This document shows positions 46,500 to 54,320 of a stretch of DNA of 64,000 nt, in pieces. The notes under the pieces are model-generated. The model was not told the DNA's origin, did no database searches, and was given only the letters and a program-made list of their open reading frames with translations. The translations under genes were made by a program, and so were the position numbers. How positions within the stretch are numbered: position 1 is the stretch's first letter; each line of letters starts with the position of its first letter. This DNA comes from Levilactobacillus suantsaiihabitans (GTDB lineage: Bacteria; Bacillota; Bacilli; Lactobacillales; Lactobacillaceae), in the NCBI RefSeq assembly GCF_004745505.1, contig NZ_RKLX01000012.1:1-64000 (forward strand), read 5' to 3'.

Positions 46500-46700
46500 A
46501 GCTGGAACTACTGTTATCATGCACTTCATGACGTCAAAAATAGTCGATTTCAGCCTCACAATGCGAACTGGCCGCCTACCGTTCGCCAAATATGGGTTGA
46601 AACGCTGGGGCGGACGGGTCGAGAAACACGTCTATATCTGCCACATAGCCGAAACGTGCGCCAACAGGCAACTGGTTCCGCTTAACACTGCTAGGCAAAT
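46500..46700 (+). repeat. Dispersed intergenic repeat
   Basis: Contains CTTCATGACGTCAAAAAT, CTGGCCGCCTACCGTTCGCC, the GGAACG-like GAAACGCTGGGGCGG and the GAAACGTGCGCCAACAGGCA module. The gap 46369-46838 holds this and the terminator above; the open frame through it has no ribosome binding site and is not a gene. Confidence 0.75.
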
Positions 46701-46838
46701 AATCCAAGACCGGGATTATCCGCCTAGCACCGTTAATGCTCGCCAGTTAACCGCCTGTCGTCACACTCTAGAACAGGCCCCACCCTAGCCTGACGCAGGC
46801 GTATGGTCTCGCCAATTTTAGGTGTCAGAACACCGTCC

Positions 46839-47666
46839 CTAACGCAAGATTCCCAGACTGTAGCCAGCTAAGCCCAGGATAAAGAGCCCCAGCAATAGCC
46901 ACAGCGGCTTGACGTGACGCCGCAACAGCCAGACACACCCTAGCGTCAGGAGTAAGGGAATCAGTCCCGGCAACAGTTGATCCATCAGCGATTGCAGTGA
47001 CAAGGCGGCGTGGTGGTTAGTGGCCACGATGGGGGCTAATTTGACTCGCGTCCACCGCGGAATGATGGCCCCCATCACGAACATCCCCACAATGGAGGCA
47101 CCCAAGGTCAGCTTTTGCAAGACGCCACTGCTGAGCGCCGTCACCACCTTTAGTCCCTGGCGGTAGCCCCACCGTTGTGCGCCCCAGCGAAAGGCCAGTC
47201 GCGCCAGGTTCCAACCGATAAAGAAGACCAGTGGCCCGACGATGCCAAAGCCGCTCAACGCCAAGCTAGCGGCAAACGCGCTCAGAATCGGCCGCCAAGT
47301 CCCCCACCAAATGGGGTCAGCCACGCCCGCCAGCGAGCCCATCATGCCGATCTTGACGGCACTGATGTCGGCTGAGGAGACGGGTTTACCGTTGGCGCGG
47401 TCCTCTTCCAGCGACAAGGTGACCCCGGTGATCAGTGACTGCATGTACGGCATGGTATTGAACAGCTCCAAATGCCGGGCGGCTGCCTGTCCCGCTTCCG
47501 TTTTGTCCGGGTACAGTCGGCGAATCGCCGGAATCATTAGGTAACAGAAGCCCAAATTTTGTAGCCGCGGATAATTCCAGGCGGCCTGCTCCCACCCCGA
47601 CCGGCCGAAGACCCACAGCTGATCGGTCAGCGTCAATTGTCGTGGTGTCTCATTTTTCTCTGTCAT
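46839..47666 (-). CDS. PTS system mannose/fructose/sorbose-family IID component
   Basis: The 275-residue IID subunit pairs with IIC to form the membrane channel of a mannose-family phosphotransferase system. The N-terminus is cytosolic (WNYPRLQNLGFCYLMIPAIR, about 35-54), with the family stretch FNTMPYMQSLITGVTLSLEE and then a Gly-rich GMMGSLAGVADPIWWGTWRP (about 127-146); membrane segments lie in the C-terminal half. TTG-ATG occur side by side at 47669/47666; the ATG is eight bases from AGGAGG. It is the last gene of the operon. The sugar cannot be told. Confidence 0.93.
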   Translation of the reverse strand: MTEKNETPRQLTLTDQLWVFGRSGWEQAAWNYPRLQNLGFCYLMIPAIRRLYPDKTEAGQAAARHLELFNTMPYMQSLITGVTLSLEEDRANGKPVSSADISAVKIGMMGSLAGVADPIWWGTWRPILSAFAASLALSGFGIVGPLVFFIGWNLARLAFRWGAQRWGYRQGLKVVTALSSGVLQKLTLGASIVGMFVMGAIIPRWTRVKLAPIVATNHHAALSLQSLMDQLLPGLIPLLLTLGCVWLLRRHVKPLWLLLGLFILGLAGYSLGILR

Positions 47667-47678
47667 CAACGCATCCTC

Positions 47679-48473
47679 CTAAAGATCATCTAATTCCCGG
47701 TCCAGGTCATCTTCGGCCGCTGGCGGCGTGGGCCCATTACCCGATTGCGACTCATGTGGTGCCTGTAAGCGCAGGTACAAAATAGCCAGAGCCACGCCAA
47801 TCAATCCCAGCGCCACCAGGCTGAGGTGACTGTCGGTCCCCAGCGCAAAGCCAATGCAGAAAAACGGCCACAGTTGGCGCGTCGCCATCATGTTGATGAC
47901 GATGGCAAAGCTAACGATGACCAACAAGCCAGCCGCCACGTGCAGACCCCCGCGAATCGTTGCCGGTAACACGTGAAAGCTCAAGCGGATCCACGCCGCC
48001 GGTAACGCCATCAAGAGCGCCGTGGGAATCATGACTCGCAATCCCTGCAGGACCACGCTGCCCCGGTGTAACCACTCGATTTTATGTAGATTACCCGCCG
48101 CGGCCGCCACGTCGGCTTGGGCCACTAACGGAATGATTAGATGCCGTAGCCCGCGCGTCAGGCCCTGGCCAATCAACGCCAACGGGATGGCTAAAATCAC
48201 GCCAGCTGCCACCGGCAAGTGCGCCGGGCCACTGACCCACCAGGCTGCCACAACGGCCGCCAACGCCGGGTCAGGCGCCACCGCCGCCCCGATATTCATC
48301 CACCCTAACGTCACGAGTTGTAGGGAGGCGCCCAGGGCGATACCACTCACGAGGTTGCCCGTCGCTAGGCCGACCAAGGTACAAGCGACGATGGGTTGGT
48401 GAAATTCCCACTCATCGACGACCCCCTCAATTCCCGCCAAGAAGGCGATCAGTAAAATTCCCCAGATGCTCAT
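47679..48473 (-). CDS. PTS system mannose/fructose/sorbose-family IIC component
   Basis: The 264-residue IIC subunit is a membrane protein with about seven to eight segments, starting MSIWGILLIAFLAGIEGVVD. The family motif VACTLVGLATGNLVSGIALG (about 29-48) is present, followed by QLVTLGWMNIGAAVAPDPAL. The C-terminus is an acidic cytosolic tail (about 237-264), longer than usual. GGAAAGGAAG precedes the ATG. It is separated from the IIB gene by a terminator-like hairpin and followed twelve bases later by IID. Confidence 0.92.
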   Translation of the reverse strand: MSIWGILLIAFLAGIEGVVDEWEFHQPIVACTLVGLATGNLVSGIALGASLQLVTLGWMNIGAAVAPDPALAAVVAAWWVSGPAHLPVAAGVILAIPLALIGQGLTRGLRHLIIPLVAQADVAAAAGNLHKIEWLHRGSVVLQGLRVMIPTALLMALPAAWIRLSFHVLPATIRGGLHVAAGLLVIVSFAIVINMMATRQLWPFFCIGFALGTDSHLSLVALGLIGVALAILYLRLQAPHESQSGNGPTPPAAEDDLDRELDDL

Positions 48474-48511
48474 CCGTTGTTGACTTCCTTTCCATCAATA
48501 GATCTCACCGC

Positions 48512-48556
48512 AAAAACACCCCGCTCAGGTGGGGGTGACCACCGAGTGAGGTGTTA
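48512..48556 (-). terminator. Terminator-like hairpin inside the PTS operon
   Basis: Minus-strand AACACC-C-CTCG pairs with GAGCG-GGTGTT and is followed by five T. It lies right after the IIB stop and 39 bases before the IIC start, so it could reduce IIC-IID expression relative to IIA-IIB. Confidence 0.65.
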
Positions 48557-49057
48557 CGACAAACCCTTTTTAGCTGCTAACTTCAAAAACGCCTGTTTGC
48601 GATCCGTGGGTACCGTCTGCGTGTAAACGGCGACGCCCGCTGCCTCGAGTCGCTGGGCCGCGGCCACGTCGGCGGCATCAGCGGCCACGCTCGGCGTGAG
48701 CATGACCTTGCCAGCGGTGTACGCCAGGTTACCAATGTTGACGCCCGTAGCGGCTAAATCAACGCCCTGGGCGGCCAAATCGGCCATTTCGGCGACCGTT
48801 TCCGTTAAGATAATCGGTTGAAACCCATCGAAACGGGCATCTTGATAAATCTGCGCCATCTTGGCTAACGTAATCACATTGGCCTTGGCCTCGGCCGGCG
48901 CCGCTTGCGTGATCAAGACCTTGCGTAACTGGTCTTGAGCCACGGCGTCCGAGACGACTAAGATGCGATTGGGTTGGACCGTTTTCGTCCACACCGTGGC
49001 AATCTGGCCGTGCAACAACCGGTTGTCGACCCGGGCCAATTTAATTGTCATCGTCAT
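48554..49057 (-). CDS. PTS system mannose/fructose/sorbose-family IIB component
   Basis: A 167-residue cytosolic subunit that passes phosphate from IIA to the sugar. The phosphorylated His lies in KLARVDNRLLHGQIATVW (about 6-23; His at about 16). The later TETVAEMADLAAQGVDL and GNLAYTAGK segments are typical. The ATG overlaps the IIA stop as ATGA, implying coupled translation. It ends in a hairpin before IIC. Confidence 0.94.
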   Translation of the reverse strand: MTMTIKLARVDNRLLHGQIATVWTKTVQPNRILVVSDAVAQDQLRKVLITQAAPAEAKANVITLAKMAQIYQDARFDGFQPIILTETVAEMADLAAQGVDLAATGVNIGNLAYTAGKVMLTPSVAADAADVAAAQRLEAAGVAVYTQTVPTDRKQAFLKLAAKKGLS

Positions 49058-49473
49058 AGTAAGTCATCATCTCCCGTATCCGTGCGCAAATCCAGGTGCC
49101 GAATCCCGCCCTGAGCGGCGCGTTCCAAGTGAGGAATCACGTCGGTCAAGGTTTGGTTTTGAATCGACAAGGCCTCGATCAGCATCGGCAGATTCAACCC
49201 CGCCACCAGGCCATACCGGTCGGGGTGTTGGGCCACGACCCGGCTGGCGGCGTTAAATGGTGAACCGCCCCACAGGTCGACTAAAAACAACAACTCGTCG
49301 ACGGGTTGCATGTCGTCGATGGCCGCTTGGTAATGGTTCGCCAGGTCCTCGACACTTTCATCGGCTGCTAAGGTTACAGCCATCACTTTAGCTGTTTTAC
49401 CGAAAATCATTTCGGCGCTCTGTAAAATACCACGGGCAAAATCACCGTGGCTCGTGACGATTATGGCGAGCAT
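49054..49473 (-). CDS. PTS system mannose/fructose/sorbose-family IIA component
   Basis: A 139-residue cytosolic subunit phosphorylated by HPr. The active-site His is in LAIIVTSHGDFARG (His about 9); DLWGGSPFNAASR (about 67-79) is the conserved family loop. It is the first gene of the operon, with GGGGTGG before the ATG and an extended -10 promoter upstream. No sigma-54 promoter or LevR-type activator is seen nearby, unlike many mannose-PTS operons. Confidence 0.94.
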   Translation of the reverse strand: MLAIIVTSHGDFARGILQSAEMIFGKTAKVMAVTLAADESVEDLANHYQAAIDDMQPVDELLFLVDLWGGSPFNAASRVVAQHPDRYGLVAGLNLPMLIEALSIQNQTLTDVIPHLERAAQGGIRHLDLRTDTGDDDLL

Positions 49474-49530
49474 TCTGCCACCCCTTCATCAATTCCGCTA
49501 ATTTTAAAACTCTAAATTGCGTCTGCATTT

Positions 49531-49536
49531 AATATA
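49531..49536 (-). promoter_or_regulatory. Extended -10 promoter of the PTS operon
   Basis: The minus strand reads TGCTATATT. A clear -35 box is lacking; CTGGAAACGGTTTTTT just upstream is cre-like in its first half. Confidence 0.55.
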
Positions 49537-49582
49537 GCATAAAAAACCGTTTCCAGCTAGCTCCCCGTAAAAGCCAACCGCC

Positions 49583-50194
49583 TTACAATAAGTCCAGCAT
49601 GGCGGCGGGCGTGATGAAGCTGACGTCCGGCTTGAAATCCGTCGGCGTCCGGCCATTCCAGGCTGCGAAACCAAAGGTCACGTGCGCCGCAGCGGAAGCG
49701 TCCGCATCGTAGACCGTATCCCCTACGTAAACCGTGTTTTCGGGGGTCGCGCCCAAACGTTGCATCGCCAGTAAGATGCCATCTGGTGCAGGCTTGCCGT
49801 GGGCAATGTCTTCGGCCACGACGGCTTGACTAAAGTAACTGTCGAGCCCCGCACTGACCACGTCCCGATCGTATTCGTAGCGTTGTTTAGACGTCATGAT
49901 GGCTAAACCGGCGCCGGCTGCCCGTAAGTCGGCCAGGGCCTGTTTGACCCCAGCATAGACCGCCACGGTGCCGCGATAGTCCTGCGTCCGTGGCCCCCAT
50001 TCGGCCAAAATGTCATCCACATCGGCCAACTTCAAGCGAATCAAGGCATCACGACTGGGAATCCCAAACGTTTTCGCCAATTCGGCGTATTCCCGGTCAA
50101 TGCCGCGGTCATGCAAGACCGCTTGGAGAGACTTCATGTACATGGCTTCGGTGTCTAAGAGGGTCCCATCAATATCAAAAATAAAGTTTTTCAT
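49583..50194 (-). CDS. HAD-superfamily phosphatase (Gph/beta-phosphoglucomutase type)
   Basis: A 203-residue haloacid-dehalogenase-fold phosphohydrolase. Motif I is FIFDIDGTLLDTEAMYM (about 4-20), motif II is LAIMTSKQR (about 97-105), the Lys motif is AHGKPAPDG (about 131-139) and motif IV is VYVGDTVYDADAS (about 155-167). The helical cap between motifs I and II is of the C1 type. AAGGAG lies ten bases before the ATG. It is transcribed alone between the MATE gene and the PTS operon. The substrate is unknown. Confidence 0.9.
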   Translation of the reverse strand: MKNFIFDIDGTLLDTEAMYMKSLQAVLHDRGIDREYAELAKTFGIPSRDALIRLKLADVDDILAEWGPRTQDYRGTVAVYAGVKQALADLRAAGAGLAIMTSKQRYEYDRDVVSAGLDSYFSQAVVAEDIAHGKPAPDGILLAMQRLGATPENTVYVGDTVYDADASAAAHVTFGFAAWNGRTPTDFKPDVSFITPAAMLDLL

Positions 50195-50231
50195 TTAAGC
50201 TGGTCTCCTTAGTTTTTTAACAATTTCCAAG

Positions 50232-50262
50232 AAAAAAGGTGCGGCCATCGCTGACCACACCC
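50232..50262 (-). terminator. MATE gene terminator
   Basis: Minus-strand GGTGTGG pairs with CCGCACC and is followed by six T. Confidence 0.75.
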
Positions 50263-50269
50263 TAGTTTA

Positions 50270-51718
50270 TCATGCTTTTGTAGCGGACTCTAATTTTGGA
50301 GACGCTGAAACCGATTTAATCGTCGTCATTTCTTCGGGAACTGACGCCAGTGCTTCGGGATCTTCACCAGCGGCCACTTCTTCGGCACGCTGTAAGTTCC
50401 GTAATTGCTTGACGGCCCGAATCCAGGATGGCACCAGGATGGCACAGGAGCCCAACCAGGCCAACGGTTCAGCCGAAACGGCTCCGGCATAACCCAAAGC
50501 TTCGACCATGAACAAGGCCGCAAAGACCCGCATGGTCAACTCACCGACCCCCGCCAAGGTTGGCAATACCCGCCGGCCCAGGCCTTGAAGCGTGTTCCGA
50601 ATGATAAACAGGACACTTAACAAAAGGTAGGTGCTACCGATGATGTTGAAGTAGGTCTGCGACAACTGAATGACGTGTTCGTCGGCGGTCCCAATGATCA
50701 GCGTGACGATAGGCTTACCGAAGAGGATCACCAAGCCACCGGCAAAGACGGCAAAGCTTCCAGACAACCACAGCGTCTTCTTAACACCTTCCATGATCCG
50801 GCCGTACTTGCCAGCCCCAAAGTTTTGGGCGGCAAACGTCGCCATGGTCACCCCAAATGAAGACATCGGCAGTGAACACAGTTGATCGACCTTGGAGGCC
50901 GCCGTCGAAGCGGCCACCGAATCTGTGCCCAGGGAGTTCAAAGCGGCCTGCATGACCATCGTCCCAATCGCGATGATGGACAGTTGAAAGCCCATTGGCA
51001 TCCCCGTGGAGAAGTGTTGCCACAACTCGTCAAAGCCAAATTTGAAGTCTTCGCGGGAGATGTGCAGTAATGGAATAGAGCGGGCAATGTAGCCCACGCA
51101 CAGCAAGGAAGCCACGACTTGAGAAATCACTGTTGCCCAGCCGGCACCAGCCACGCCCATGTGGAAGACTAAAATGAATAATAATTCTAAAATTACGTTC
51201 ACGACGGTCCCAATCACCAGGAAGATCAGTGGTGTCCGGGAATCTCCGAGCGCCCGAATGATGTTGGACAACAGGTTAAAGGCCATGGACGCAAAGATCC
51301 CAGCAAAAATGGTACTGATGAAGATCCGCGCATTGGCAAAGATCGACGCCGGCGTTTGCATCAATTTCAAGATAGGGTCGACGAAGGTCAAGGATAAGAC
51401 CGTCAACACAATCGTCATTAAAATAGAAATGATGATGCTCGCGGCAAAGGACCGCCGCACACCCTTGTAGTCTCGTGCCCCGAATCGGGTAGCGGTAATG
51501 ATGGCCAGCCCGGCCGTCAAGCCTTGGGCGAAGCCAATAATTAAGAAATTAATGGAACCGGTCGCACCAACGGCCGCCAGCGCCTTCACGCCAAGGGTTT
51601 GCCCCACGACCACGGTATCAGAGACGTTATATAATTGCTGGAACAAGTTACCAATCAATAATGGAATCGTGAAAAAGAAAATAAGTTTGAGGGAATTACC
51701 CTTGGTTAAGTCGCTCAT
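50270..51718 (-). CDS. MATE-family efflux transporter
   Basis: A 482-residue cation-coupled multidrug exporter with twelve predicted membrane segments. The N-terminus FFFTIPLLIGNLFQQLYNVS (about 15-34) and DTVVVGQTLGVKALAAVGAT are typical of the DinF/NorM-related MATE group; the second half repeats the pattern near CSLPMSSFGVTMATFAAQNFG. The C-terminus is an acidic cytosolic tail. The open frame reaches 51748, but the ATG at 51718 has AAGGAGG seven bases upstream. It is a single-gene unit. Confidence 0.92.
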   Translation of the reverse strand: MSDLTKGNSLKLIFFFTIPLLIGNLFQQLYNVSDTVVVGQTLGVKALAAVGATGSINFLIIGFAQGLTAGLAIITATRFGARDYKGVRRSFAASIIISILMTIVLTVLSLTFVDPILKLMQTPASIFANARIFISTIFAGIFASMAFNLLSNIIRALGDSRTPLIFLVIGTVVNVILELLFILVFHMGVAGAGWATVISQVVASLLCVGYIARSIPLLHISREDFKFGFDELWQHFSTGMPMGFQLSIIAIGTMVMQAALNSLGTDSVAASTAASKVDQLCSLPMSSFGVTMATFAAQNFGAGKYGRIMEGVKKTLWLSGSFAVFAGGLVILFGKPIVTLIIGTADEHVIQLSQTYFNIIGSTYLLLSVLFIIRNTLQGLGRRVLPTLAGVGELTMRVFAALFMVEALGYAGAVSAEPLAWLGSCAILVPSWIRAVKQLRNLQRAEEVAAGEDPEALASVPEEMTTIKSVSASPKLESATKA

Positions 51719-52075
51719 GCGCCGACCTCCTTCAGAATTTTTGGTCAATCAAAATGACACAAGACAACTACTATAACGCGTTGACACGCGCTTGTCACCA
51801 AATTTGTTTGGCAATTTAACAAGTTGTCAATTTAATTTCCAATCTTACGCTTCTCTTAAGGTTTTTTGAAGCCCCATTTTCGATGAAAACGATTGCGTGG
51901 CGAAAATGTTATCTGTTTGTCATGTTTGGGGGGCAATGGATGTGGGAACCGGCCTTCATCATCCTCCGTCAGCTCACGATTCTGCCCTGCAGGGGATGTA
52001 CAAGTCCCCACCCTTTGCGGTATTCTAGTAGTCAGGGGAAATTATAAAGACACGTTTACATTCGGAGGAGTTAAC
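51719..52075. other. Divergent intergenic region
   Basis: 357 bases between MATE and the lipoprotein gene. The upstream open frame joined to the lipoprotein has no ribosome binding site. A CCCTGCAGGGG palindrome lies near 51989-52000, with GATGTACAAGTCCCC after it; no known riboswitch was recognised. Confidence 0.5.
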
Positions 52076-52624
52076 TTGAAAAAGACTTGTATCACGACAC
52101 TCATTGCTACTTCACTGGCGTTAACCACGCTGAGCGCTTGCGGTAATCACAAAAATACGGCATCTTCAGCCAGCTCGAAAGCGACTAGCAGTCTGGTTGC
52201 CAAGAAGCACAAAACCTCATCGCAGAAACCGGCCCAGCATCACCAACACCAAGCCGCCCAGTCCCATTCAACGACTAAAGCTCAGTCGGCGGCGACGAAG
52301 ACTTCCTCGACGGATCACCGAACCGCGCGTACGGTGACGCCAGCAGCACCCAAACAGACGCCGCGGCACCGACACACGACTGCCGCTTCGCACAGCAGCA
52401 CTTACACGCAGTCGTCGCGGGCCCCACAGTCCAGCAGTCACGCGCAGTCATCCGTGAACACGGACCCCAATACGCTGACCGGGTTCATCAATCAGTATGG
52501 GATGTCACCCGTCGCCTACAAGATTGACCACGGCATGTCGGAAAAGGCGGCCCTCGCGTCCACTCCCAATTCCATGAAATCATCTGGCGAAATCCAGCGG
52601 CAGCACGAATTGGGCATCAAATAA
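52076..52624 (+). CDS. Ser/Thr/His-rich lipoprotein of unknown function
   Basis: A 182-residue exported protein with a lipoprotein signal (LALTTLSACGNH; lipobox LSAC, Cys at about 22). A long low-complexity region rich in Ser, Thr, His, Gln and Lys (about 27-135; for example SSQKPAQHHQHQAAQSHS) leads to a short C-terminal conserved-looking part (NTLTGFINQYGMSPVAYKI). The TTG start lies seven bases after GGAGGAG. I do not recognise the family; the linker suggests a wall-spanning stalk. Confidence 0.75.
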   Translation: MKKTCITTLIATSLALTTLSACGNHKNTASSASSKATSSLVAKKHKTSSQKPAQHHQHQAAQSHSTTKAQSAATKTSSTDHRTARTVTPAAPKQTPRHRHTTAASHSSTYTQSSRAPQSSSHAQSSVNTDPNTLTGFINQYGMSPVAYKIDHGMSEKAALASTPNSMKSSGEIQRQHELGIK

Positions 52625-52762
52625 GCCGACTGTGACCTCAACAATCAGTAGTAGCCAATAATCAGCTTAAGAAGACATGCCTCAGTTGACAGTCATCGCC
52701 ACCATGCGCTGACCAAATACTGAAGTCATTAAAAGCTGTTTATTCATTAGGGGGTTGTTGTT

Positions 52763-53140
52763 GTGAAAACAACAAAATTAGTTTCTGGTATCATCATGAT
52801 TGTCTTGGCCGTCTTCATCTTCTTTCAATCTATGGCGGTCGGCGTCGGGGACGCACTTGCAGGTGGCAAACACGTGTCAGGAACCGCTGGCATGTTTGTC
52901 GCCATCCTATACTTAGCTTCCGGTATTGTTTACTTAGCAACTCGGAAAGCGGAGAAAATGGGCGGTGATATCGCCACACTCGTGATGATGCTCATTGCTT
53001 GGTTGATTGGATTATCCGACGTTGGCTTCTACTCAGACCTGATGATCTGGGCATGGCTGGCGTTGATTATCGGTGTCGGTTTCTTCGGCCGGCACCTCAG
53101 CGCCAATCACAAAGCCAAGCACGTTGAGCACCAGGCTTAG
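52763..53140 (+). CDS. Four-segment membrane protein of unknown function
   Basis: A 125-residue protein with four hydrophobic segments (about 6-28, 42-60, 68-86, 90-110) and a His/Lys-rich tail (NHKAKHVEHQA). The start is GTG, with GGGGG about seven bases upstream. The family is not recognised. It is a single gene ending in a perfect terminator. Confidence 0.7.
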   Translation: MKTTKLVSGIIMIVLAVFIFFQSMAVGVGDALAGGKHVSGTAGMFVAILYLASGIVYLATRKAEKMGGDIATLVMMLIAWLIGLSDVGFYSDLMIWAWLALIIGVGFFGRHLSANHKAKHVEHQA

Positions 53141-53159
53141 TTCACCCACAGAGTCCATG

Positions 53160-53201
53160 AAAAAATGGTGTTGATGGCAAAATCCATCAACACCATTTTT
53201 G
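53160..53201. terminator. Perfect bidirectional terminator
   Basis: AAAAATGGTGTTGATG pairs with CATCAACACCATTTTT around a seven-base loop. Confidence 0.9.
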
Positions 53202-53287
53202 TATCAATTACCATTCGAATAAATTCAGCGGTTTATCGCTTACGTGTCTGGCGACACAGTCGTCTAACGTTATAAGTGACTCCTAAA
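53202..53287. repeat. 86-bp direct repeat, copy 1
   Basis: Nearly identical to 55418-55503 (both contain GTATCAATTACCATTCG and GTGTCTGGCGACACAGTCG), and both copies directly follow a terminator. On the minus strand copy 2 is open (GVTYNVRRLCRQTRERQAA), while copy 1 has a stop in the same place, so it may be a fragment of an old gene. Confidence 0.85.
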
Positions 53288-53312
53288 AAAGCACTCACTA
53301 GGAATGTGCTTT
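53284..53312 (-). terminator. Terminator of the 58-residue protein gene
   Basis: Minus-strand AAAGCAC pairs with GTGCTTTTTT, 15 bases after the stop codon. Confidence 0.7.
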
Positions 53313-53326
53313 AGCTTAATCATTAT

Positions 53327-53503
53327 CTATGAATGCTCAATGATCTTTGAAATATCTGAAATTTTGACGTCGAAAATCGGGAAATCACTCTGGTGCGGAT
53401 TCTCCTCAAGCGTTACCCACTTTGGATAAATGTCTACAACGGTTCCAGTTCTCCCGTCAGTAGTTTGAACCACATCAAACATATTTACTTCACCATGATT
53501 CAT
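53327..53503 (-). CDS. Small protein, 58 residues, SH3/KOW-like
   Basis: A short acidic protein starting MNHGEVNMFDVVQTTDGRTG; the stretch VVQTTDGRTGTVVDIYPKWV resembles small beta-barrel (KOW-like) proteins that often sit in toxin/immunity loci, but no family is claimed. Its ATG overlaps the stop of the upstream frame as ATGA, and GGTGGTAAATC is its weak ribosome binding site. It ends in a terminator. Confidence 0.6.
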   Translation of the reverse strand: MNHGEVNMFDVVQTTDGRTGTVVDIYPKWVTLEENPHQSDFPIFDVKISDISKIIEHS

Positions 53504-53835
53504 GATTTACCACCTCGTATCTTCTTGTCCAAATCCAGATTTACATAGAGTGTAGTGAGCCTAGTTACATCCCTCAGAACTGGCTTCGTTTTCCCATTTC
53601 TCCCCGTAATCATAACATTAACTTCATACCGATAACCACCATGACCTGCCACAATCTCTAGCAAGAATCGTCCTCGCACGGGTTGAATTTGGGTCGCAAT
53701 TTGGGTAGGTAAAAGAATGAAACATTGAAAGGAAAAGAGCCCCGACGAACGTAATGCCGATTTGACAACCATCCTACTAGTTATCAACATCATGCAGGGC
53801 ATTGCAGTAATCGCCGAAGCTCTCATTCCACACAA
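53500..53835 (-). CDS. Hypothetical protein, possibly with a disrupted N-terminus
   Basis: A frame of up to 111 residues ending VLRDVTRLTTLYVNLDLD and a basic tail. The C-terminal half (from about QPVRGRFLLEIVAGHGG) looks coding; the N-terminal half is unusual (MPCMMLITSRMVVKS) and another frame there is more membrane-like, so an old frameshift is possible. The start is uncertain. The stop is shared with the next gene's ATG (ATGA), which supports its being translated. Confidence 0.45.
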   Translation of the reverse strand: MCGMRASAITAMPCMMLITSRMVVKSALRSSGLFSFQCFILLPTQIATQIQPVRGRFLLEIVAGHGGYRYEVNVMITGRNGKTKPVLRDVTRLTTLYVNLDLDKKIRGGKS

Positions 53836-53900
53836 GTAACATGGTAAGGGTTGAAAGACCCTTACTTGTTGTACCCAGATTATAACACGGAGGCTTCAAT

Positions 53901-53996
53901 ATGAGTAAGAAAATAACTAAATTGCTTTATGTAGCTATCATTGTCAGTTCATTATCTCTAATTCTCAGTCTTCTCCGCCTGTTCAAATTACTGTGA
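53901..53996 (+). CDS. 31-residue single-span membrane peptide
   Basis: A very short frame: MSKKITKLLYVAIIVSSL, then a Leu/Ile-rich membrane segment and a basic-hydrophobic end (LLRLFKLL). GGAGG lies seven bases before the ATG. It ends ten bases before the HTH gene. Length and layout resemble small membrane peptides such as type I toxins, but no antitoxin RNA was identified. Confidence 0.55.
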   Translation: MSKKITKLLYVAIIVSSLSLILSLLRLFKLL

Positions 53997-54006
53997 AGTG
54001 ATAGAA

Positions 54007-54225
54007 ATGGCAGAACATATCAATCTAAACAATCCCGAAATCATGACTTCTAAAGACGTTGCCTTACGTTGGGGTATGGCTCCCGACTATGTACGACAAG
54101 TTTTGCGGAGCAATCCAAGCCGGTTTCCAGAAGGAACTGTGCGCGTATTTGCACGCCAAATATTGGTTACCCGTGAAGGAATGGAAGCCGTAACTGGTCA
54201 TAAGGAGATTGTTCCTAATGACTAG
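54007..54225 (+). CDS. Small helix-turn-helix DNA-binding protein
   Basis: A 72-residue protein with a predicted helix-turn-helix (IMTSKDVALRWGMAPDYVRQ, about 12-31) and a basic segment (RVFARQILVTREGMEAVTG), like the small DNA-binding proteins of plasmids and integrated elements. A GTG at 53998 is an alternative start. It follows the 31-residue peptide with almost no gap. Target unknown. Confidence 0.65.
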   Translation: MAEHINLNNPEIMTSKDVALRWGMAPDYVRQVLRSNPSRFPEGTVRVFARQILVTREGMEAVTGHKEIVPND

Positions 54226-54251
54226 CGTCGCCAATTATTAATCTGCTGATT

Positions 54252-54279
54252 TTAAATGCTTCATAAACTGGGGTATACT
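54252..54279 (+). promoter_or_regulatory. Promoter of the secreted protein gene
   Basis: TTAAAT, 16 bases, TATACT, 41 bases before the start codon. Confidence 0.5.
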
Positions 54280-54320
54280 AACAACAAGGATGGTAGGAAC
54301 ATAATTGGGAGGTAATTCAA

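Noticed and set aside
46399-46788. 129-codon plus-strand frame
   Set aside because: It runs through a terminator and a repeat copy, with no ribosome binding site.
51893-52075. 61-codon N-terminal extension of the lipoprotein
   Set aside because: The TTG at 52076 has a perfect ribosome binding site and starts a lipoprotein signal; the extension has neither.
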